A stretch of DNA of 64,000 nt from Cryptomeria japonica (lineage: Eukaryota > Streptophyta > Pinopsida > Cupressales > Cupressaceae). Both the position numbers and the translations under genes were made by a program. Below are positions 1 to 11,770 of the stretch, piece after piece (within the stretch, counting starts at the first letter, position 1; the number at the start of each line of letters is the position of its first letter). The DNA lies in the NCBI RefSeq assembly GCF_030272615.1, contig NC_081413.1, positions 716,551,867 to 716,615,866 on the forward strand, written 5' to 3'. The notes under the pieces are model-generated. The model was given only the letters and a program-made list of their open reading frames with translations. It made no database searches and was not told where the DNA came from.

Positions 1-750
1 GATGTACTTTTTTATAAGAAGCTTCCTCCTTTTGAATAGCGAGCTCTTCTTGTTGTTTCTCATTTTCTTGATGCTTTTGCTCCTTCCTTGTCTTTTTTGA
101 TGCTTGGTGCAGTGCTTCTTGACATGATTCTTCATTATATTTTTTCTTTTCTCTCCATTGAGGTTTTTGATGATGATTTTTCTTTTGTACAGGTAGAATA
201 TGTTGCCCATATCCAAGTCCTATTTTGTCTCTTGCAAATTGTGAAGGAAGTTGTAGGGGTTCTATGATGCCTTCTTGGCACTTGCCAATAGGTCCTTTTC
301 CTTTGTATCCCATTTGATGCATGATCTGGAACCCATTTCCATACTATTTTTTTGGTACGACAACTTCAATGGTAGCAGCTCTGACTTCTTCTTCATCCTT
401 GTATAGCCAGCTAAGGATGTCTTTATCTTTTGATTCTTCAGCTAACGTGCTCATTTGGATAAATTTACCATCAAACTTGGTGATGTGTTGCTTGATGTCT
501 TGATGTAGAAGGTTGTCCATAAGACCTTGGTGAATTTGGCAATTTAGATAGACATAAGGGTTCAAAAGAGTACTCCCCCATGCCTTAGTCCTTTATTTTC
601 ATCTTTTACTTCAAGTCTATAGATAAAGACTTGAGTTCTTCTTGATGGTTGGATGTCGAGGAAGCTTGGGTCTCCCTATTATGTGGAACTAGGCTATCTT
701 GAGCTGCCCCCATAGCATTGCAATAGTCAAAAGGGTTATTATCTGCAAAT
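1..750 (-). pseudogene. Tat-M1 PR-RT linker with G-patch-like motif (partial)
   Basis: The minus strand encodes an acidic linker (about 565-344, ending in VVVPKK) followed, around 330-180, by a segment with the spacing of a G-patch: MHQMGYKGKGPIG, then GIIEPLQ, then IGLGYG. A Lys/Glu/Gln-rich tail follows toward position 1. G-patch domains are short glycine-rich nucleic-acid-binding modules, also known downstream of protease in betaretroviruses. Here it lies between protease and the expected RT, which is outside the window. A similar motif at the same place in Tat-B (near 21350) supports it. The frame is interrupted, so no product is expected. Domain identity was judged by eye. Confidence 0.55.
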
Positions 751-759
751 ATTGAAATT

Positions 760-1400
760 TCCTACCCATTGTAGTGGAACTTGATACATTGATGGTACGT
801 GGAAGGCACCACTTGCATTTCATGTATCCATGGACAACCCAATAGTATATTGTATGTCAAGTCTATGTTCAAGACTTGGCACATGGTGTCTCTTTGTATA
901 GGACCTACTTGAATGGGTAGTATTATAGTTCCTTCAGATGACCTCTCTTCATCATCATAAGCTTTGATAGTGATTTTCTTTTTGGGATCAATAGACTATT
1001 CAGAGAAGCCCAATGCATCTATAACCTTTAGAGTAAATATTTTGAGACCAGCTCCTCCATCTATTAATACTCTTTTTACCCAATGTTTATAGACTATGAC
1101 CTTGATATGTAGCGGGTTATTATGGGGATGATTCAAAGAGACATCATCATGTTCAGAAAAAGATATATTGTGTGGCATTGTCATATGGGCCACCATGGCT
1201 TGGAATCGATCAATATCCAAATTAATTGGAATGATTGTTTCGATAATAGCTTGCTCCAAAATATCCTTGTGTTTTGGCAAAAGTTTGAGTAACTCAAGTA
1301 TAGATATCTGAGCGGGTGTTCTTTGTAGTTGGTCGACTGAGTTATACTGAGTTTTGGGGAGATTTGTTGATGTTGATGTGTTCCCTTTCAAGACATATTT
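760..1400 (-). pseudogene. Tat-M1 retropepsin-like aspartic protease (degraded)
   Basis: The minus strand from 1391 reads a spacer (QYNSVDQLQRTPAQISILELL) followed by VLIDGGAGLKIFTL near 1075-1040, the catalytic loop in the DGG form used by Tat/Ogre proteases instead of DSG or DTG. The flap-side motif GCPWIHEMQVVPSTYH lies near 850-790, with a frameshift or stop between about 990 and 900. The protease would process the Gag-Pol polyprotein. N1 and N2 carry clearly related sequence in the same order, which helps place the motifs. The copy is non-functional: the frame is broken and the G of GRPW is followed by C. Confidence 0.7.
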
Positions 1401-1599
1401 TTACGCTCTTGTTGTCACATTTATCGATGCGTGTTCTTGTTTGTCTTTGATTTTTATGACATTTACTTGATTGTCATATGCCGATATGTGATTGATGGTG
1501 TTTTCATATATGTGATTAATACGAGCTCCTTTGGTGTTGTTTGATGTTGACTCTCCTCCTTTGTTGTAATTGGGAAGAGGATTTTTGAAAGCTTCATGG

Positions 1600-3258
1600 T
1601 CACCATTGGTTTAAAGACCATCAACCATGAAGTTGCCTTTGTCTATCATGTCTTGAACTATGTTCTTAAGCCTCATGCAATCATTTGTGTTATGTCCTTT
1701 GTTTCGATGATAATCACAATAATGTGAGTCATTCCACTAGAGTGGTTTGACCTGGGGTTTAAAGTTGCTTGTGGCTGGCAATGTGATGATCTTATTTGGC
1801 AATAGCTCTCGAAATGCTAATTCCAAGGTTTGTCATAATGGCATGTATATTCGTCGATATGGGAAAGCATTAGTGTTGCATCTTTGGTTTGTGTTGTTCC
1901 CTTGGTTGTTGTTGTTGTTGCCTTGGTAATTCTTATTGTTGTTTGACGTTGGAGCTCCCTAGTTGGTATTTCATTGCTAAGTGTTAGTGCCTTGATTAGC
2001 ACTTTTTTTTATCATTATTGGAAGGTGGGTTTCCTAATAAAGTCAACACTGGTTGTTTAGATTTTACATTGTTGGCATCGATTACCCCATCATTAACAAT
2101 GTTTTTGTTCCTTGTCCAAAATCTAGACTTGTCTAAATTGTTTTTATTGTTTTGATTGTTAAAGGTGTTATTGTTTGACGAACTAACACCCTCCTTAAAT
2201 AAATTCAATGTTCCTTTCTTGATGGAAGCTTCCTCTATTTGGATACCATTTTCTATTAATTTTGCAAAAGATGGTATATATTGTAGTTTGAGTTGATAAC
2301 ACATCTCACTATTTAGATTGTCTATGAATATTTCCATCTTTTCCTTTTTGGGTACATCACGTGGGTACCTTGAGACCATGCACCTCCATCATTGTAGAAA
2401 CACTATGAATTTTTTATTATTCTTTTGTTTTGTGTTACACACATTCAGCATGGTGATTTCATGTTGGATGTTATAGGAGTATTGTGTTATGAATTTGTTC
2501 ACCAACTCATCAAATGATTTGATGGGAGGTGTGAGTTTTGACAACCACTCCATTGTTTTCCCTCCTAGACTTCTTGGGAATAATCTCATTAAGTATGTGT
2601 CATCGTGAGCAAACTTTAAGCTCATGGTATAAAATTCCCGAATGTTATCATGAGGATCACTCTTACCATCGTATTTGTCATACTTTGGTATATCTAAATT
2701 TGGGGGAAAAGCTACCATGTTCAATCTCCTATCAAAAGTATAAGGACAAATTTTGTTTAAGGAGAATCGTACTGTGGTCCCTTGTTGCATGTCCTGCATT
2801 TGCCTTTGAAGTGTTTGGAGTTGTTGTGTAAGAGAAACTATGGGTGCATTTGTCCTTCGATGGGGAGATTCCCCTCATTTGTTAAGATTATATCAATTAC
2901 GGGCATGTTCTTGTTCATGAGTGTTGTCTTGTTCATGGGTGTGATCTTGGTTGCATATGTTTTCTTGATCGTATTCCTCCTCTTCTCTCTATTGTTCTTG
3001 ATAAGCATAGTTTCTTTCTCTTGTTCTTGAAATTCTCTCATCTATATTCCTTAAGTTTTCTGTGTTGAAATCCTCAGGAATATTGACTCCTTTGCTAGTT
3101 AGCATTAGTAGATATTTTTCCTTATCCGCTTCTATAAGTCTTTCTATGAGTTTTTGGAAAGATGTGTTCTCTTGACATTCTTCGAGAAGTTTGTGAGTGA
3201 TCTTTGTTTCTCCCATATTTGTATATTCATCAAAAGGATTGGATAGTCTACGAACCAT
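1600..3258 (-). pseudogene. Tat-M1 Gag (retrotransposon gag domain and zinc-knuckle-like motif)
   Basis: Minus-strand pieces, in order: an N-terminal segment (3258-2989, start MVRRLSNPFDEY) with a frameshifted continuation to about 2838; the gag core (2799-2389) with ICPYTFDRRL, YDGKSDPHDNIREFYT, YLMRLFPRSLGGKTMEWL and FITQYSYNI, typical of plant retrotransposon gag; its C-terminal part (2379-1996, ending in an Asn-rich run); and near 1740-1620 a motif with SHYCDYHRNKGHNTNDC, a Cys/His knuckle-like element. Gag forms the virus-like particle and binds the RNA genome. Matching blocks occur in N1 (26480-27440) and N2 (56700-55780). Several frameshifts and stops make this a pseudogene. Confidence 0.75.
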
Positions 3259-4149
3259 ACTTGATTCTAGTTGTGATTCCTTCTTTTTATTTCTCTAAGA
3301 TTGAGTGACAATGGACATTAATATATCTCTACCGTAGTGAATTATTCTTCTTCTATTGGGGTTCTTGGTGGCATTGGTGGCTCAAGTCGAGCCTCGTTAT
3401 AAGTGATAAGAAACTTTGGAAACAAAGTGGGGTTAATCCTTCCTCCACTATTAAGGTGTTGGTTGAATGTTGCTTTCTGAATGTAAGCCTTACTTCTCAA
3501 AGGTTATTTGTCAAATTAGTTGGTTTTTCCTTGGATATACAACTGCATATGACACAAGAATGCACGATGTGATGTAAAGAGTTGACGGTTGATATAGAGA
3601 AATTTATTCCTTTTGATAAGTGCCTTAGAACTAGGTTGTCTCTTCTTCAACTTAGTTTTTTTATGAATACTTCTTCTTCTCAAAATATGGGGAGTGGTCA
3701 TACACAAATGATCAAATGTTGATTTTGATGTTTGGATATGGATACTTCATTTGGAAATTCAAGTTTACTTGTCAAGTAGAAGTTTAGTTTGATTCACTTC
3801 TACAACAAAGTGTGTCAAATGATATGAGTCAAGTTTCACGGTCTAGAAAGTTAATTTGACAACTTGAGGACCTAACTAGGTATTTTTTTGATAGGATTTG
3901 TTGGATGGTGGAACCTTTGATCACTATTTTGATACTCCTTAATCTTGTTGGATGAAATCTGATCTCAAGCTAGTTGAAGATTTGAAAACTCTTTCTAAGA
4001 GTGCTTTGCTGGATTCGAAAATTTCTCACTTATGATTCTTTTTTGAAGTTTCGTTGCTGGATTTGTCAAAGGTCCTAAAAGAGTATCCAAAACTGTTGAT
4101 GAAAATTTCACAAGGTGATTGGTTTGTTCTCTATTTTTCACTAATTTTG

Positions 4150-4520
4150 ACCATGCGCTAAGACAAAGGCCTGATGTGCTAAAGGATGATCTCAAAGTGC
4201 TACGTAATGTTCCAGATGCACTATGTTGCCTCTCAAATGTGCTATTTTATATTGTTTGATAATACAATTGCTGGATAGGTTACACACTAATATGTCCCTT
4301 TTATGCGCTGATGTTTAGTATACATGCGCTATAATATGCTTCAAATGCACTAAGTTGATGCTCTTATGCGCTATGGTGAAGTTGACAAGCACTATATGAT
4401 TTCTTATCAATATGATACTGATCATGCGCTAATGTGAGTGATGAAAGCACTAAACGTTGGTTGGAATGCGCTATTGGATGGTTGAGATGCGCTAGGATGT
4501 TGTTCCTACGTGCTAACTGT
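4150..4520. repeat. Irregular ATGCGCTA motif cluster 1
   Basis: Variants of the octamer ATGCGCTA (also GTGCTA, ATGCACTA, AAGCACTA) recur about every 20-45 bases, more than ten times. The spacing is irregular, so this is a motif cluster and not a simple tandem repeat. Confidence 0.6.
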
Positions 4521-5339
4521 CCTGATAACTTTGTTTTGATGCTTTTGCTGTGATGTTGAGAAATAAATTTTGTGACTTGATGGATGATTTTCTAAATAAT
4601 GACTTGAAAACATAATAAATAGAAGAGATAACAAATTGTCTATGCTAAACAAATAGTGTATGTTCTTTTGAGGATGTTTTCAAATCCCCGATGTTTTCAC
4701 TAGTTTGGATTAAAAAAAGACAAATCAAGCAGACTCTTTATTCAAGGTTCATTGAAAAAATCATAGCCCACTAGTCTCAATACTCCGTCAGCTCAAACAA
4801 CCTTGTCACCCCCTAGGGGGCGCTCGTTTTTTTTTCCTTTTTCCAGAAATTAACCCAAAGTGAATTGCTTCACAATTGGGTAGTTATCTTGGGTAATATA
4901 TGGTGAGTGATCTTGGGGGAAGATTATTCCCTACCCTTGCACTATGATATTACCAATGTTTGGTAACGTACTCAACTCAACGCTTCTAATTCTATGGTTT
5001 TTAATTAGGCTTTCGTTTGGTCTTCAGTGATAAACTCCCTCGGGAGGCTTCCCAACCTTTAGAACAAAGGCTTTACGTATCTTAAAAATACTAGGGGAAG
5101 GCTAATCACTAAGAAAAACTGTTGGAGGGGACTTTCGTCAACCTCCACATTTTATTATAGTAGGTTGGAACACTTGGCGATAAAGCCATTTCCCACTTAA
5201 GTCATTTCCCTTTCACCGGGCTTAGTGGCACCCTAATGGCAACTCGAGAGGGCAAGCCTTCTAAAGGATTTTAATTGCTCGGAGTAAAAGAAAACATAAA
5301 AGAGTGGTTTGGTTTTTTGATCACCCAATTAAGGAGAGA

Positions 5340-5800
5340 GCATATACCTACCACTTTCAAGACAAGGCAAACAATGTTCTTTTTATCTTTTCAATGCAAT
5401 AATTAGCTAAGACCTATTTGGAGATGTTGCTCCCAAAAGCATGGTGTTCTTTTTAGTCCCACAAAGCAATTTGTTTGTTTAATCTAGGAAATTAAATTCT
5501 AGTCAACTTAAAAATAATGCACGTTGCTTTGAGATGAAAATTGCGTTGTAAAACAAAATGTGGAGTGTTCTTTTTAATCTTGCAAACAAGTATTGATTGT
5601 GATTTTTAACCTTTGTAAGAAAATAAAAGATTGTTGTTGTTCTTTTTATAACCCAAAATTTGAAGTGTGAGTCTAACTTGCAAGAAGGAAAATGTGAAGT
5701 TGTTTTTCTTTTTAACCTTGCAAATTTGATTCCTTTTAAACCCTCAAATTGAAATGTGAGTTTATTTCACCAATTGAAACTTAATGAGATTCTTTTTAGC
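5340..5800. repeat. GTTCTTTTTA motif cluster in the leader
   Basis: The decamer GTTCTTTTTA or a close variant recurs about six times (for example near 5373, 5448, 5568, 5638, 5705 and 5790), often followed by a segment like ACCTTGCAA. On the element's own strand this is a purine-rich motif. Role unknown. Confidence 0.45.
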
Positions 5801-5994
5801 TTGAAAAGAAAATGAGTTAATTTTAACCTAACTTTGAAAAAGCTAGAAAACTTAAATCAAATCCTACTTTAACTCCTTCAATCATGCATCAAATTTGTTT
5901 AGACCTGCAAGAAAACATAAGTCGGAAAATAAAAAATTATATGGTGGGCTTTACAAGCCTTTTTTTTTTTTAATTTTGTTACAACTTTCTCTTC

Positions 5995-6265
5995 TATGTC
6001 AAAGCCACGCGCTAAACTTTCACATAGATGCACTACAGAATGATCTAAAAGCGCTAAAAGAAAACCCCTATGCACTACTCTGATGCCTAAATGTGCTATA
6101 CTGATACTCCTATGCATTGAGATATCAGAAAAGGTTATGCGTTAAGAAGAAGTTTAAATGCGCTGATAGATGGTTCCTATAAGCTAAACAATGCGATTAA
6201 TGCGCTAAATTTTGCCACATATGCACTACAGTATGTTCCAAATGTGCTAAATGAGTGTTCCAGCA
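5995..6265. repeat. Irregular ATGCGCTA motif cluster 2
   Basis: A second cluster of the same motif family (GCGCTAAA, ATGCACTAC, ATGTGCTA) next to the primer-binding site, separated from cluster 1 by about 1.5 kb. Confidence 0.55.
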
Positions 6266-6315
6266 TGCTTGCAATCCTTGTCCTCCACAAAAAATGATGT
6301 TATTTTGGGGGTTGA

Positions 6316-6333
6316 TCCCCACGGTGGACGCCA
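6316..6333 (-). promoter_or_regulatory. Tat-M1 primer-binding site
   Basis: The minus strand reads TGGCGTCCACCGTGGGGA just after the LTR end. It starts with TGG (complement of tRNA CCA) and closely resembles the TGGCGCCCACCGTGGGG form common in Tat-lineage elements as I know them. The tRNA was not identified. Confidence 0.7.
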
Positions 6334-6337
6334 GAAA

Positions 6338-6497
6338 TGTGCACGGGAAAATACGGTGACCAAAATGAATAAATCAAGGTGAAAAGACCCACATACCAAT
6401 GAGACTCTTGGTGCAAGTATATGAACTAATTCAATTCGTTTAACTTCCCAAGGGGTGTCCCATTTTTTTTTATCTCATATGATCCCTAAAGCCAATG
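6338..6497 (-). repeat. Tat-M1 5' LTR, U5 end fragment
   Basis: Ends in CACA on the minus strand, followed by TTTC and the PBS, the same layout as in Tat-B and N1. The rest of this LTR lies at 14434-15720 beyond Chromo-C. Positions 6493-6497 (CAATG) are the left target duplication. Confidence 0.65.
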
Positions 6498-8142
6498 TGA
6501 TGCAGAGATCTTGTGCCTAGCTCTCCAATTCACCCTTACTCACCCGAACTCCTCAACTCACCCTTCTACTCAAGCTCCTCCAAGGTAACTTGTTCGGGTA
6601 CACTCCTTAGACCTCCAAGGCATAAAATATATTGGCTTTCCTCCTAGGTATAGCCTCTTGAGGTTTCTTGTTGGTTTTGACCCAAATCTCTGATTTTGAG
6701 ATGGTCTCCTACTAGTTTCCCAAAACTCCAGCTAGGCTCCAAAGACCTCCGCCAAGGATCTTTACTCTAACCATGTTTAAAGTTTTTGGTTATGTTTTGT
6801 AGGTATTTCAAAGGTTATTTTAGTCATTGTAAAGTTCTGCACTTTCCTCCCAAGCCCTAGGCTTTCAACTTGCTTCTATCGGCTGCTATTAGGTCTAAAT
6901 GACTAGCCCTTCTAGGACTATTTTTTGGTCTTTTTCCCCAAAATTTCCTAACAACCCCCTGATATTTTTACATATTTAGATACAAATTTGTAATTTAAAC
7001 AATATCACAAACTTTCCCATCTGGGTTTGTCGTACAACTAGGGTAAATCAAAATGAGCTATTTTTAAGGGGTTTAGGGCTTCCAGGCAGTTTTGGAAGGT
7101 GTGCTCCAAACTCTTCACCAGTCAAAATATACTACTAGAAAAATATTATATAATTTTGGTACACCAATAGACCTTTCTAAAACACTATGGATTGCTAAGG
7201 TATCAGTTGTCCATGGCTCTGAAAATGAGCAATCTATGCTGCCCCCACACACTAGCTACAAGCTTGTGTGTTGTTCATCTCACCCATTCTTCTCCTTGTG
7301 GCCTGCAAAAACACAAAATGCCTACTCTAAACCTATTTAAAGAGCCTACCCAATCCATCCAATGGATTTCAACTTGTGCCATTCATGGATGCTAAGGTAA
7401 AATGCATTTTTATAATCAAAACCCCAAATTTCAAGGGTTTGTGAGCAACTATTACAAAAACAATGATAACTTTTGATTCAAAGAACTTCAGACCTTCATA
7501 TTATACTTTTTGGAAAGGTAAAACAAATTGATAACTTCCTATGCTACTATGAGCACCGTACTAGACCATATAGGTCATACAAAATCAGAAATTCAAAGCA
7601 AAAATAGTCCAAATGTGAGAAAAAGCATAAGAAACTCTTGGCAAATGAATTGAATGCAAACCAAAAGTTGATTAACCACGTATTAGAGATGTTTAGAATT
7701 TTTTATACACAATTTCAATTTGGTTCCAACCAACTTCCAACACCATTTCCTTCATGGACAACTTTCGCCTAAAAATGCAAATGCAAAAGTTATCATGGCA
7801 ATGTTGACAACTTTTACCTATGAGTGCAAAAACACACTCCAAGGCTCTCAAGGCCTTAAAAATCACTCAAATGGCATCCTAAAATGGATTTAAACCATTT
7901 ACAAACATTCTAGCAAGTTTCCAAGCATCCACCCGGTACAAACCAAAAATTGACATTTTGACATCATTTTAGGATAATGACAATTTTGGATCCTGAGCAC
8001 AACAAAAGTGTGGACAACCAAACTATGGCTTCAAAAAACATCATAGGACTTATTCCACCTTATTACAACATAAAATAACTTGAAATCACACAAAAACTCT
8101 AAAATTCAAGAAAAAACAACTTGAGCTAGGTGCCTTGCACCA
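6498..8142 (-). repeat. Chromo-C 3' LTR
   Basis: Aligns by eye along its whole length with 12790-14428. It ends in CACCA on the plus strand (TGGTGC start on the element strand), directly next to the polypurine tract. It contains no coding region that I accept. Confidence 0.9.
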
Positions 8143-8156
8143 TACTCCCCTGGGGC
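8143..8156 (-). promoter_or_regulatory. Chromo-C polypurine tract
   Basis: The minus strand reads GCCCCAGGGGAGTA immediately before the 3' LTR. It is the expected plus-strand primer site, though interrupted by pyrimidines. Confidence 0.5.
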
Positions 8157-8163
8157 AAGGAAC

Positions 8164-9513
8164 TCAAGTCCCTTGAGTTATCAGGTCTGCTAGTTGCACT
8201 CCATGATGAATTATGTCAGCTTCCGACATCCACATAGCCTCTAAATTAGGTAGACCTGCCCACTTCACAAGATAATGTTTGTAGATGCCCTTTCTTGTCT
8301 TCTTGATAACCTTGGTATCCAAGATGCTTTCCAACTGAACCGGTTGACTAACTGGTAAATCCTTCACCCAATCCTCTTCAGATTGGAATGTGGTATCCAT
8401 CTGAGATGTCTAAGATTATCCTTTATAGGGATACAATTCACAAACATTGAAAACGGGAGATATGGCCAAAGAAGGAGGTAGTTCAACCTGATACGCATTT
8501 TGGCCAAACTTATGCACAATCTTGAGTGGCCCAATCTTCTTCATCATCAACTTGGTTGGTTGTCCTTTTGGAAGCCTTTCCTACCTAAGATAAGCCAAAA
8601 CTAAGTCTCCAACCTTAAATTGCAAGTTCCTCCTTGATTGATCAGCTTGTTCCTTATATTTTTTTTATTTTTGTTGCAAGGACTATCGTACTTTGTCATG
8701 AATTTCCTTAATACCTTCAGCAAAACTCTCTCCTTGAGCACTCTTGTGGGTCATTGTATTGATATCACTAATTTCTAAGACACCTCTAGGATGCATTCCA
8801 TAAACAATTTCAAAAGGACTTCTACCTATGCTCCGGTTGACTGAATCATTGTATGCATACTCTGCTTGGTTGATCACCAAGTCCCAAGTCTGACCGTGCT
8901 GCTTAGTGAGACACCTTAGGAGATTACCCAAGGACCTACTAACCACCTCAGTCTGACCATCTAATTTTGGATGGTAGGCAAATGAAAATGAGAGTTTAGT
9001 ACCCAACTTCTTCCATAAGGTTCTCCAGAAGTGACTCAAAAACTTAACATCCCTATCACTCACAATGCTAACTGGAAGTCCATGGATTCTTACTATTTCT
9101 TTGAAGAAAAGACCTGCAATATAGGTGGCATCATTGGTACTCTTACAAGGTATGAAGTGAGCCATTTTTCTGAACCTATCTACCACCACATAAACACTAT
9201 CAAATCGTCTTGGTGTTCTTGGTAAACCCAACACAAAATCCATGCTCAAACATTCGCAAGGCCTTTGGGGTATGACTAAGGGATGATATTAACCTGCATT
9301 ACTTGCTGATCCTTTTTCTCTCTGACATATGGCACATTGTTCAACAAATCTCCTTACTTTTGATTGCAACTTGGGCCAATAGTAGAACCAACTAACCTGC
9401 TCCATTGTTTTATCATTGCAAAAATGACCTCTTAGACCCCCTTGATGTTTCTCTTGAATGATGTTTTGTCTCATAGAGCATTGGGGTATACAAAGGAGAT
9501 GTCCTTTAAACAA
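8164..9513 (-). pseudogene. Chromo-C integrase with chromodomain
   Basis: Minus-strand pieces: the N-terminal zinc-binding region (9513-9289) with the His-His-Cys-Cys pattern ending in CAICQRE; the catalytic core (9249-8683) with D in MDFVLGLP, D in VSDRD and E in GQTEVVSR, the DD35E triad; a GPY/F-like region at about 8680-8440 with frameshifts; and the chromodomain (8400-8164) with HYLVKWAGLPNLEAMWMSE. Integrase inserts the cDNA; chromodomains of chromoviruses bias insertion toward histone-marked chromatin. The frame is broken in at least two places (near 9260 and 8420), so it is inactive here. Confidence 0.85.
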
Positions 9514-9744
9514 AAAACCTTCCTATATCATATACTCTGAGTAGGAAACATGAGAAGTGTTAGAAAAATCAGAACATGTAGCATATATATCAGCAAAATC
9601 TTTGTCTTCTTTGTAGAGGTCTCTCAACTCCTCCAACTCCACACTGTGCAATTTAATCTCTTGTAAGGTCATGACTCTCCTACTGAGTGCATTAGCAACT
9701 TTATTTGAGGTTTCCTTCTTATGCTTGATAGTGAAGGTGTAATA

Positions 9745-10893
9745 TTATAGGTATTCTACCCACTTGAAGTGCTTCTGATTCAACTTCTCTTGTCCATTGA
9801 GAAAACTAAGGGCATGGTTGTCAGTATAGACCACAAATTCTTTGGGCAAAAAATAATGATGCCACTTCTTCAAGGCTTTCACCATGGCATACAACTCCAA
9901 GTCATACACAAAGTACTTTTTTTTTTGCTTCATTCAATTTTTCAGAGAAAAAGGCCATGGGAAGACCCTCTTGACTCAAAACATCCCCTATTGCTCTTTG
10001 ACTAGCATCACACTCAACTGTAATTAACTGATTGAAATCAGGTAACCTAAGGGTAGGTAACTCAGCTATCTTCTTTTTCAACAACTCAAATCCCTTTTGG
10101 GCCTCCTCTATCCACCTAAAATGACACTTGACTCCCCCTTTGATAGTATTGAGCATAGGAGCACACACATGACTAAAGTTTCTTACAAACTTCCTATAAA
10201 AGGATGCTAACCCATGAAAACTCCTAACATCACTGATATTCTTAGGTGTAGGCCAACTAAGGATTGCCTCAACCTTACTAGGATCCATTTTTAGACAACC
10301 TTGTGAAATGACAAAACCAAGATATACAAGTTCAGTCTTGAGAAACTCACACTTTTCAAGGTTGATTTTGAGTTGTGCCTTTTTCAGCTTCTTCAAGACC
10401 ATCTCCACATCCTTGAGATGTTCTTCTTTGGACCTGCTAAAGATTAGAATGTCATCAAGATATACAATCACAAATTTACCTATGAAGTCAACCAAGACTT
10501 CATTCATGAGCCTTTGAAAGGTGCTAGGTGCATTGGTAAGGCCAAATGGCATGACCAACCACTCATAGAGGCTGACATTTGTCCTAAAGGTTGTCTTCCA
10601 TTCATCCCCTGTCTGATTCTTATCTACTGATAACCTGATTTTAAATCCACCTTTGTGAAGTAGCTTGCACCCCCAATATTGTCCAACAGGTCTTCTATCC
10701 TTGGCATAGGGAACCGGTACCTTATAGTGATCTTATTGATTGCTCTGGAATCTATACACATTCTCCATTTTCCCCCTTTCTTGGGTGATAAGATAGTAGG
10801 TACAACACATGGACTCAAACTCTTTTTGATGAATCCTTTGTCCAAGAGCTCCTGCACTTGTTTGGCAATTTCTTCATTTTGACTAGGTGTCAT
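9745..10893 (-). pseudogene. Chromo-C reverse transcriptase and RNase H
   Basis: Minus strand: the RT N-terminal part (10893-10624) with [22 protein letters not shown] and [12 protein letters not shown]; then, after a break near 10600, MPFGLTNAPSTFQRLMN, the catalytic FVIVYLDDILIFS and the FHGLASFYRKFVRNFS thumb/connection motif. The RNase H part has LITVECDASQRAIGDVLSQEG and, in a second frame (9933-9745), YDLELYAMVKALKKWHHY and VYTDNHAL. RT copies the element RNA and RNase H removes it. Stops and a frameshift around 9920 inactivate it. The motif order PR-RT-RH-IN confirms Ty3/gypsy. Confidence 0.9.
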
Positions 10894-10926
10894 TTTGTAG
10901 GCAGCCTATTTGGTAATTTACATCCC

Positions 10927-11770
10927 TCATTGGTGGCAAAGAATTAGGTAGATCTCTCCTATTACTTCTGCATATTGTTTGAGTAGACCCTTCACCTCTT
11001 GTGACACTTCTTCCATTGGATCTGCCTTACCTTCTTCACCAGGTTTGAGCACAATAGCATACCCTTGCTCTCCTTCTTGTTTCATCACCTTAAGAAACTC
11101 TTTTCCACTCATCATCATCACACTTGATCCCACTTTTGTTTCCTCTTTTGGATTAGGTAATGGATCCATTTGATACCTCTTACCATTCTTGATAATGATA
11201 TAGTTATTCTTCTCTCCATCATGTTGAGCCTTTACATCAAATTTCCATGGACTTCCCAACAGCAAATGGCAAGCATCCATAGGCAATATATCACATACAA
11301 TCTTATCCTTATACTCATCAATCTCATAGTCTACCAATGCTTGCTCATCAACTAAGACATGTTGGCCCCGGTTGAGCCATGACACCTTGTAGGGAGTGAG
11401 ATGTGGCAGCCTTTTTAACTTGAGTTTATCCACCATTTCAGTTGAAACTATATTCTCAGTTGAACCTGAGTCTACAATCACTTTACAAATATTGCCTTGA
11501 GACTTACAAGTTGTTCTAAACAAACTCTTCCTTTGTGGTGGCTCTTGAGCTTGAGGAATCTTCAACAAAGACCTTCTTAGCATTAAACTTTCACCATCTG
11601 TCACTAGGCATGCCTTGCTAAGAGGGGAAGACACACTTTGATTGTCTTCTTCCTGCACTAATTGTGTTCTTCTCTCACCCATGTATGAGTGTGAAGAGTT
11701 GGTTGCTTTCTCTGGACACCTTCCCATTGTGTGGCCAACTTGATTACAATTGTAACATCTAGCAATGAAA
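10927..11770 (-). pseudogene. Chromo-C zinc knuckle and aspartic protease
   Basis: The minus strand starts with the CCHC zinc knuckle CYNCNQVGHTMGRC at about 11755-11710, followed by a spacer and the protease with the active site VIVDSGSTENIVS near 11480 and the flap-side HLLLGSPW near 11260. The long frame 11727-10927 covers the protease; the knuckle is in the same frame, whereas the upstream gag frame runs out of frame here, so a frameshift sits between gag and knuckle. The frame ends near the RT start after KQYAEVIGEI. Confidence 0.85.

Larger units (their letters stand above)
3259..6315. other. Tat-M1 5' leader, non-coding
   Basis: About 3 kb between the PBS and gag on the minus strand. 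No coding signal was recognised. It holds two stretches rich in variants of ATGCGCTA (4150-4520 and 5995-6265), repeated GTTCTTTTTA-like motifs at about 5370-5800, and a perfect 12-bp palindrome CCCCCTAGGGGG at 4809-4820. Long leaders are usual in Tat/Ogre elements. Confidence 0.6.

Noticed and set aside
7092-7395. Open frames in the Chromo-C LTR, repeated at 13384-13768
   Set aside because: The repetition simply reflects the LTR pair; the translations have no domain features.
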